NCBI GenBank assembly: GCA_002344205.1
Contig: DDSZ01000025.1
Location: 36,625-100,624, forward strand
DNA from: Opitutaceae bacterium UBA2377
Lineage (GTDB): Bacteria > Verrucomicrobiota > Verrucomicrobiia > Opitutales > Opitutaceae
Reading direction: 5' to 3'
DNA length: 64,000 nt
Positions 57,186 through 64,000 of this stretch are shown here, in pieces. A model generated the notes under the pieces. The model worked only from the letters and a program-made list of their open reading frames with translations. It was not told the origin of the DNA and did not search any database. The position numbers and the translations under genes are program-made. Position 1 is the first letter of the stretch. Each line of letters opens with the position of its first letter.

Positions 57186-58672
57186 AGGATCTGGTGTTCG
57201 CATTGCCGATTCTCCTGCCGTTACTGACGGCAATCGTGGCGTTGCTGGCCGGGCGGCGCCGCTGGCGGCGCTGGTTGATCGGTCTCTCGGCCACGGCGCA
57301 ATTGGGAGTGGCCTTGGTGCTGGCACATGGCGCCTACGGCCAGCCGCCACAGGTGCTGGGGCTGGGTGGGTGGGCCGCGCCCTACGGCATCGTGTTGGTG
57401 ATCGACCTGCTGGCGGCAATCATGCTCGCGCTTGGCGCGCTCACGGCGCTGGCCGCGATCCTGTTTGGGTATGCCGAATTGCCGCCCGAGGACGAAAATC
57501 CGCTGCGACTGCCGTTGATTCAGTTTTTGGTGACGGGCATCAACCTGGCTTTCTGCACGGCCGATCTTTTCAATCTTTTCGTGGCTTTTGAGGTGATGCT
57601 GATCGCGTCCTACGCGCTGCTCACGCTGGAGGCGGATGATTGGGATATCAAACAGGCCTTCCCGTATCTGGCGCTGAACCTCGTGGGCAGCACCCTGTTC
57701 CTCGTCGCGGCGGGCCTGACCTACGGCATGTTTGGCTCGCTCAACTTCGCGCAGATCGCAGAGCGGGCGGACGCCCTGGCGGGGACGCCGCAACTGACGT
57801 TGCTCGCACTTCTGTTTCTCACGGTCTTCGGCATGAAGGCGGGCGTGTTTCCGTTGTTTTACTGGCTGCCGAACAGCTACCCGATTCTGCCGAGTCCCGT
57901 TGCCGCGCTCTACGCCGGCATGCTGACGAAGGTCGGCGTCTATGTGCTGCTGCGCATCTTCGGGCAGGTGTTGCCGCCCGATCTGTCTCTGCCGCACCTG
58001 CTGATGGCATGGTTGGCCGCGGCCACGATGATCTTTGGCGTGCTGGGGGCGGTGTCGCGGAATTTTATCCGTGGCATCCTTTCGTTCCACATCCTGAGCC
58101 AGATCGGCTACATGGTGCTGGCGATCGGCCTTTTCACGCCATACGCGCTGGCGGCGGCGATCTTTTACATCATTCACCACATTGTGGTGAAGAGCACGTT
58201 GTTCCTCGTGGGCGGCACGGTTGTGGTGCTCAACCGCACCGATGACCTGGAGAAAACCGGCCGGCTCTGGCTGGCAACGCCGGTGCTGGGCGTGATCTTC
58301 CTGCTGCAGGCGTTGTCGCTGGCCGGCATCCCGCCTTTGAGCGGTTTTTGGGGCAAATACATGATCATTGTCGAAGGCCTGCGGCAGCAGGAGTGGGTGC
58401 TGGTGTTTTGCGCGCTGCTGGCCGGGGTGTTGACGTTGTTCAGCATGCTCAAGATCTGGAACGGCGCATTCTGGGCGGCTGCCGCCAAGGAGGGCGTGCA
58501 CACGGAAGAGCGGCGGTGGCGGCCGATGGCGGCAGTGGCGGGAGGCATGACCGTGATCTCGCTGGGCATCGGCTTTGGGGCCGAGTTTTTCCTCGGCGTG
58601 GCCCACGAGGCGGCGCGACAGTTGCTCGACCGGCCCGCCTACATTGAATTTTTGCTGAGAGGAGGCGGCTGA
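57182..58672 (+). CDS. mrpD: Mrp Na+/H+ antiporter subunit D
   Basis: A 496-residue polytopic protein related to NuoN/NuoM and about the standard MrpD length. The core motifs are visible: FNLFVAFEVMLIASYALLTL, with the key membrane Glu in the helix, FGMKAGVFPLFYWLPNSYP, the proton-path region SPVAALYAGMLTKVGVY, and HILSQIGYMVLAIGLF. It follows mrpC with a four-base overlap and precedes mrpE by two bases. Confidence 0.96.
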   Translation: MKDLVFALPILLPLLTAIVALLAGRRRWRRWLIGLSATAQLGVALVLAHGAYGQPPQVLGLGGWAAPYGIVLVIDLLAAIMLALGALTALAAILFGYAELPPEDENPLRLPLIQFLVTGINLAFCTADLFNLFVAFEVMLIASYALLTLEADDWDIKQAFPYLALNLVGSTLFLVAAGLTYGMFGSLNFAQIAERADALAGTPQLTLLALLFLTVFGMKAGVFPLFYWLPNSYPILPSPVAALYAGMLTKVGVYVLLRIFGQVLPPDLSLPHLLMAWLAAATMIFGVLGAVSRNFIRGILSFHILSQIGYMVLAIGLFTPYALAAAIFYIIHHIVVKSTLFLVGGTVVVLNRTDDLEKTGRLWLATPVLGVIFLLQALSLAGIPPLSGFWGKYMIIVEGLRQQEWVLVFCALLAGVLTLFSMLKIWNGAFWAAAAKEGVHTEERRWRPMAAVAGGMTVISLGIGFGAEFFLGVAHEAARQLLDRPAYIEFLLRGGG

Positions 58673-58674
58673 TC

Positions 58675-59151
58675 ATGCGTTCCCTGGTGCTCAATGTCCT
58701 CGTGGCGGTCATCTGGCTGCTGCTCCAGAGCAAGCCCACCTTGCTGGATTTTTTCATCGGCTCGGCCCTCGGCTTTCTGCTGTTGTTTCTGTTTCGGCCG
58801 GTGCTGCATAGCGGCGATTACGTGCGCCGGGTGATCGCGGCCAATGTCTTCCTGGGCGTGTTCGCTTGGGAGTTTATCCGGGCCTGCGCCCAACTGATCC
58901 GGTTCACCTTGTTCGTGCCGGTGGACCGGCTGCGGCCCGATTTTCTCATTTATGATGTCTCCGACCTGAACCGGCTGGAGATCCTTTTGCTCTCGCACTG
59001 TGTGAGCCTGACGCCCGGAACGTGCACGGTGGACATCTCCCACGACTTCACGCGGCTTTATCTCCACGTGCTCGACTGTCCCGACCCGGCCGCGGTTCGC
59101 GCCAGCATCGACCAAACCCTCAAGCGGGGCATCCTCGCCTTCACCCGATGA
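58675..59151 (+). CDS. mrpE: Mrp Na+/H+ antiporter subunit E
   Basis: A 158-residue protein with two or three N-terminal membrane helices (LVLNVLVAVIWLLLQ, LLDFFIGSALGFLLLFLF) and a cytoplasmic C-terminal domain containing LLLSHCVSLTPGTCTVDIS, the family's hallmark. It overlaps mrpF by four bases. Confidence 0.94.
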   Translation: MRSLVLNVLVAVIWLLLQSKPTLLDFFIGSALGFLLLFLFRPVLHSGDYVRRVIAANVFLGVFAWEFIRACAQLIRFTLFVPVDRLRPDFLIYDVSDLNRLEILLLSHCVSLTPGTCTVDISHDFTRLYLHVLDCPDPAAVRASIDQTLKRGILAFTR

Positions 59152-59456
59152 CCGAGCTGCTGCTCCAGATTGCTTTTGCCATCCTGGCGGCGGCCCTGCT
59201 GCTCGGTTTTTACCGGCTGGCGAAAGGACCGACGGTCGTGGACCGCATCCTGGCGTTTGATGCCGTGGTGCTGTGCGCGGTTGCGATGACAGCGCTGCTT
59301 TCGCGCTGGTGGCAGTCGGTCTTTTATATGGAGCTGATCCTCATCGTTTCGACGCTGGGGTTCTTCGGGGCGGTGGCCTTTGTGCTGTTCCTGCAACGCT
59401 CGCTGCCCTACGGCGGCGAGGAGGCCGAGGAAGCGGATAAGGAGGACAAGCCATGA
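59148..59456 (+). CDS. mrpF: Mrp Na+/H+ antiporter subunit F
   Basis: A 102-residue, three-helix protein. YRLAKGPTVVDRILAFDAVV is the MrpF signature, followed by helices ending in AFVLFLQRS and an acidic tail. I used the ATG at 59148, which overlaps the mrpE stop; the gene overlaps mrpG by four bases. Confidence 0.94.
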   Translation: MTELLLQIAFAILAAALLLGFYRLAKGPTVVDRILAFDAVVLCAVAMTALLSRWWQSVFYMELILIVSTLGFFGAVAFVLFLQRSLPYGGEEAEEADKEDKP

Positions 59457-59758
59457 ACCTGCAAATGGAGCATGTATCGGTCGGTGTCATGATTCTGGGC
59501 GCATTGCTCGTGCTGGTCGCGATGATCGGCATCGTGCGTTTCCCCGACGTGTTTTGTCGGGCGCATGCCTTGGGCAAAGGCCTGACGCTCGGCCTGATGG
59601 TGCTGCTCTTCGGGCTCTGGCTCGATCCGGCCACGGAGGTGTCCGGGCTCAAAGTGATCGCGGCAATCTTCTTCCAGTTCGTGACGCTGCCCGTCGCCAG
59701 CCACCTGATCGCGCGACTTTCCTACGAGAAGAATCTGCCGCGGGTCCGGCGGCGCTGA
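59453..59758 (+). CDS. mrpG: Mrp Na+/H+ antiporter subunit G
   Basis: A 101-residue, three-helix protein with RFPDVFCRAHALGKGLTLGL, the MrpG signature, and a third helix ending FVTLPVASHLIAR. It completes the seven-gene mrpABCDEFG set, and its stop lies nine bases from that of the convergent glutamate dehydrogenase gene. Confidence 0.93.
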   Translation: MNLQMEHVSVGVMILGALLVLVAMIGIVRFPDVFCRAHALGKGLTLGLMVLLFGLWLDPATEVSGLKVIAAIFFQFVTLPVASHLIARLSYEKNLPRVRRR

Positions 59759-59766
59759 GGTTTCGT

Positions 59767-61041
59767 TTACGGGAAGAGCCCGCGAGCGGCCTTGGCGTCG
59801 GCCACGCGCTGGATGCCGAGTGTGAGGGCGGCGAGGCGGCGGCTGAACTTGAATTTCCGCTTCTGTAGCTCGACGGAGTCCTTGGCGCGGTCGAGGATGA
59901 CAAAGAGTTTTTGCAGCACCTCGTCCCGGCTCCAATAGAAGTTCTGGAGATTTTGGCACCACTCGAAGTAGGAGACGATGACACCGCCGGAGTTGCAGAG
60001 CACGTCGGGGATGACCTCGATGTCATCCCGTGTATCGATGATTTTGTCGGCCTGGTTGGTGGTGGGACCGTTGGCCGCCTCGGCGAGGATGCGGCACTTG
60101 AGCCGGGGGGCGTTTTCGTGGGTGATGACCCGCTCCAGGGCCGCGGGCACGAGCACGGTGCACTTCAGCTCAAGCAGCTTGGCGTTGGTGATCTCCTCGC
60201 CGCCGTCGAAGTTGTGCAGCACTTTCTGCGAGCGCACATAGGCCAGCGCTTTTTGGATATTGATGCCCTTGGCGTTGTAGAAGGCGGCCGTGTGGTCGGA
60301 GATGGCGATGATCTTTGCGCCGTAGTTTTCCAGCGCCGCGGCCGTCTCGCTGCCGACATTGCCGAAGCCCTGGATGGCAACGGTCGCTTTCTCGATCGGA
60401 ATCTTGAGGTCGGCGAGGTATTTTTTGACGAGGTAGGCGACGCCGGCGCCGGTGGCTTCGCGACGGCCCTGGGAGCCGCCGAGGGCGAGCGGCTTGCCGG
60501 TGACGATGCCGGGCACGATGTGACCGATGTGATTGGAGTAGGTGTCCATCATCCAGCCCATGATCTTTTCATTGGTGCCCATGTCGGGGGCGGGCACGTC
60601 CACATGCGGCCCGATGAAGGGAATCATCTCCTGCATGTAACGGCGGGAGAGTCGCTCCAGTTCGCCTTCGGAAAGCTGGCTGGGATTGACGATGACGCCG
60701 CCCTTGGCACCGCCGTAAGGCAGGCCGACGAGCGAGCATTTCCAGCTCATCCACATCGAGAGGGCGGCCACCTCGCCGATGGTGACGCCCTGGTGAAACC
60801 GGATGCCGCCCTTGGCCGGGCCGGTCGAAAGGTTGTGCTGCACGCGGTAGCCTTCGAAGACCGTCACGCTGCCGTCATCGCGCCGGATGGGCAGGGCCAC
60901 GGCAAAGGTGCGGCGCGGATATTTGGTGCGGTCGCGGATGGCCTCGGGCAGGTTGATGGCGTCGGCGGCCTTGTCGAACTGCCGGCAGGCCATGGTGAAG
61001 ACGTCCGAATTGTAGAGGGTTGAAATGATGACTTTTGACAT
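59767..61041 (-). CDS. gdhA: Glutamate dehydrogenase (Glu/Leu/Phe/Val dehydrogenase family)
   Basis: Interconverts glutamate and 2-oxoglutarate plus ammonia with NAD(P). The 424-residue chain has the catalytic loop LPYGGAKGGVIVNP with the active Lys, VPAPDMGTNEKIMGWMMD, the dinucleotide-binding IQGFGNVGSETA and EAANGPTT. Length and sequence fit the hexameric small glutamate dehydrogenases (NAD-type). Other members of the family use Leu, Phe or Val, but the overall pattern favours Glu. Starts at the ATG at 61041, divergent from the coiled-coil membrane protein gene. Confidence 0.93.
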   Translation of the reverse strand: MSKVIISTLYNSDVFTMACRQFDKAADAINLPEAIRDRTKYPRRTFAVALPIRRDDGSVTVFEGYRVQHNLSTGPAKGGIRFHQGVTIGEVAALSMWMSWKCSLVGLPYGGAKGGVIVNPSQLSEGELERLSRRYMQEMIPFIGPHVDVPAPDMGTNEKIMGWMMDTYSNHIGHIVPGIVTGKPLALGGSQGRREATGAGVAYLVKKYLADLKIPIEKATVAIQGFGNVGSETAAALENYGAKIIAISDHTAAFYNAKGINIQKALAYVRSQKVLHNFDGGEEITNAKLLELKCTVLVPAALERVITHENAPRLKCRILAEAANGPTTNQADKIIDTRDDIEVIPDVLCNSGGVIVSYFEWCQNLQNFYWSRDEVLQKLFVILDRAKDSVELQKRKFKFSRRLAALTLGIQRVADAKAARGLFP

Positions 61042-61149
61042 GGTGGGGCGGGGTGGGAACCTTGCTCTGTTTGGCTGTCAGCATGGTGATGCGGCGGGGT
61101 TTAGCAATTGGCTTCCGGCTCCGGCGTCCCTTCAATGACGGCAACTTAT

Positions 61150-61166
61150 CCGCCCCCTGCGGGCGG
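61150..61166. repeat. Small hairpin before the gene at 61174
   Basis: The arms CCGCCC (61150-61155) and GGGCGG (61161-61166) with a five-base loop lie seven bases before the ATG at 61174, where a ribosome-binding site would be. It could limit translation initiation or be chance in GC-rich DNA. Confidence 0.35.
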
Positions 61167-61173
61167 TTGATAG

Positions 61174-62574
61174 ATGGCAACCTTTCTAAAATTACTGCGT
61201 TGGGTGGTCGAGCGGGCGGCGGTGGCGGTGGCCATTGTGGTCATCGCCCTGGCGGCCTACGGGCTGTGGCTTTTCCTGCGGGCCAACGTTGATTTCGAGC
61301 TGCAGCGCAATGAGTTGCTGATTACACTGACCGGCGAACGGGCGCAGATTCGCGAAGCGCTCCTGGATGTCGGCCAACGCCTGCAGGCCAAGGGTGAGGA
61401 GATTGCGGCCGAGGAGGAGCGGATCCGGCGGGCGGAGGGTGTGATCGAGCGGCTCAAAGCCCTCGAAAGCACTTGGGACCGGCTGGTCGGCAACCCCGAG
61501 CAGCAGCGGGCCAACCGGGAGCAGATGCAGCGGATGGAGCAAATCAAGACCGAGGCCAAAGGGCGGATCGAGACCTTGCAACGGGAACAGACCCGGATGA
61601 CTTGGGAGCGCAACGGGCTGGAGATGACCTTGGGCCGGCTGGATGTGCGCCTGCAGGAGGCGGAGGCGCAAAAGTCCAGATTCACGGAGTATGTGCGCGA
61701 AGCTTGGCGGCAGACGCGCGGCTGGATCATCGCGGCCCTCGCGGTTTACTTTCTCGGCCCCACCGTCGGGCGGGTGCTGATGTATTTTGTCTTTGCGCCG
61801 ATGGTTGCGCTGGGTCGGCCCGTGCGGCTGGCGGCGGGGCCTCCGGTCGTCATGCCCGAGGTGGCTTCGAGCCGGGTTTCGCTCGACCTCGCCCTGCCGC
61901 CGCAGGGCCGGTTGTGGATCAAGGAATCGTTTCTGCAGGCTTCGGACGAGGGGCTCAAGCGGCGCACCCGCTTCCTGCTCGACTGGCGGATTCCGTTCAC
62001 CTGCCTCGCGAGCGGATTGGTCGAGCTGATCGAGTTGCGCAATGGCACCGAGGAGGAGCAGCGGGCCACGCTTTCGAACCAGGCGAATCCGCACATCGAG
62101 CTGGCGCTCGTGACGCTGCCGGCGGGGGCGAAGATGATCCTGCGGCCGAGCTTCATCGTCGGGGCTTTGGCCGAGACGGGCGGTCGGCTGGTGATCCGTC
62201 GGCGCTGGCAAATCTGGCGCTGGCAGTCGTGGATTACGCTGCAGTTTAGATTTTTTGAGTTTTCCGGTCCGTGCCGCCTGTTGGTGGCCGGCAGCCGCGG
62301 CGTGCGGGCCGAGGTGCTCTCACGACGGGAAAGGCCGGCCGCCCGCCGCACCAACCAGGATGCGACCGTGGGGTTTTCCCCGCATCTGGATTACCGTCCG
62401 GCGCGCGCAGAAACCTTCTGGGGTTACTACCGCGGCATGAATCCGCTCTTCGACGATCTTTTTAGCGGGGAAGGTGTTTTTCTCTGCCAAGAGATCACCG
62501 CCGCGGAAAAAGGCGGTGCGCGCCGATTCTGGGCCGGTTTGCGCGACGGCGTCCTGCGGGTGTTTGGCCTGTAG
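61174..62574 (+). CDS. Coiled-coil membrane protein with AIM24-like C-terminal domain
   Basis: A 466-residue protein. One membrane helix near residues 15-35 ([21 protein letters not shown]) is followed by a long coiled coil (45-175). A second membrane helix lies near 185-210 ([22 protein letters not shown]). A beta-rich C-terminal half ([26 protein letters not shown]-like end) recalls AIM24-type folds, which is a weak resemblance. The coiled coil would lie in the periplasm between the two helices. No catalytic motif is seen. It is 73 bases upstream of uvrB and may not be co-transcribed. Confidence 0.65.
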   Translation: MATFLKLLRWVVERAAVAVAIVVIALAAYGLWLFLRANVDFELQRNELLITLTGERAQIREALLDVGQRLQAKGEEIAAEEERIRRAEGVIERLKALESTWDRLVGNPEQQRANREQMQRMEQIKTEAKGRIETLQREQTRMTWERNGLEMTLGRLDVRLQEAEAQKSRFTEYVREAWRQTRGWIIAALAVYFLGPTVGRVLMYFVFAPMVALGRPVRLAAGPPVVMPEVASSRVSLDLALPPQGRLWIKESFLQASDEGLKRRTRFLLDWRIPFTCLASGLVELIELRNGTEEEQRATLSNQANPHIELALVTLPAGAKMILRPSFIVGALAETGGRLVIRRRWQIWRWQSWITLQFRFFEFSGPCRLLVAGSRGVRAEVLSRRERPAARRTNQDATVGFSPHLDYRPARAETFWGYYRGMNPLFDDLFSGEGVFLCQEITAAEKGGARRFWAGLRDGVLRVFGL

Positions 62575-62647
62575 AAAGCGGTGGCGTTGGGCGCAGACCA
62601 AGGCAGTGGCTTGCTTCTGCGGGCTGAGTTGTTTGCTTCCGGGCTTC

Positions 62648-64000
<1,353 letters not shown>

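Overview
The window is a GC-rich (roughly two-thirds G+C), densely coded bacterial chromosome segment. It most resembles a Verrucomicrobiota genome, probably an Opitutaceae relative. The signs are heptamer repeats of the GATTTTC/GATTTGG type inside and between genes, a menaquinone set (MenC, MenE, MenI), a eukaryote-like UDP-sugar pyrophosphorylase, an E1-alpha/E1-beta/E2 pyruvate dehydrogenase and C-minus ribosomal proteins bL36 and bL31. This assignment is inferred from gene content and style; no rRNA or tRNA gene was seen.

Layout. 0-7 kb: two exported proteins (one cut by the window edge), guaB, menC-menE, menI and polX. 7-15 kb: cell-envelope and glycan genes, namely a nucleotidyltransferase-GHMP kinase fusion, a polyprenyl-phosphate sugar transferase, a GspA/GspB-like pair, an FtsB-like protein, a UDP-sugar pyrophosphorylase and a phosphohexomutase. 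15-43.8 kb: a large signalling island, described below. 43.9-47.3 kb: pyruvate dehydrogenase (pdhA, pdhB, pdhC). 47.3-52.2 kb: NUDIX hydrolase, NusG paralogue, aroQ, Nif3-like protein, dCMP deaminase, YqgE, rpmJ, rpmE2 and serB. 52.2-59.8 kb: a putative Na+/H+ antiporter and a complete seven-gene Mrp antiporter operon. 59.8-64 kb: glutamate dehydrogenase, a coiled-coil membrane protein and the first part of uvrB.

The signalling island is the most notable part. It encodes six Hanks-type Ser/Thr kinases whose roughly 290-residue cytoplasmic kinase modules are nearly interchangeable. Each is joined to a different C-terminal region: a polytopic membrane domain; a DnaJ C-terminal-like domain plus membrane domain; a proline-rich segment, coiled coil, PEGA and TonB C-terminal domain; a right-handed beta-helix; three PEGA-like repeats plus an FGE-like domain; and a 700-residue ectodomain. 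The same block holds one PP2C phosphatase, three lipoproteins, a zinc-ribbon/SPFH protein and three exported proteins. Four FHA-domain proteins (a trypsin-like protease, a double-FHA zinc-ribbon protein, a sigma-54 activator and a class III cyclase) are the expected phosphothreonine readers.

A near-consensus sigma-54 (-24/-12) promoter precedes the 15-kb operon at 27426-42421. A second precedes the operon starting at 18837, and weaker matches precede two of the FHA genes. The FHA-domain sigma-54 activator lies between the two kinase operons and lacks a DNA-binding domain. The sequence therefore suggests a self-contained circuit: envelope input, kinase array, phosphothreonine, FHA activator, sigma-54, kinase array. 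I do not recognise it as a described system.
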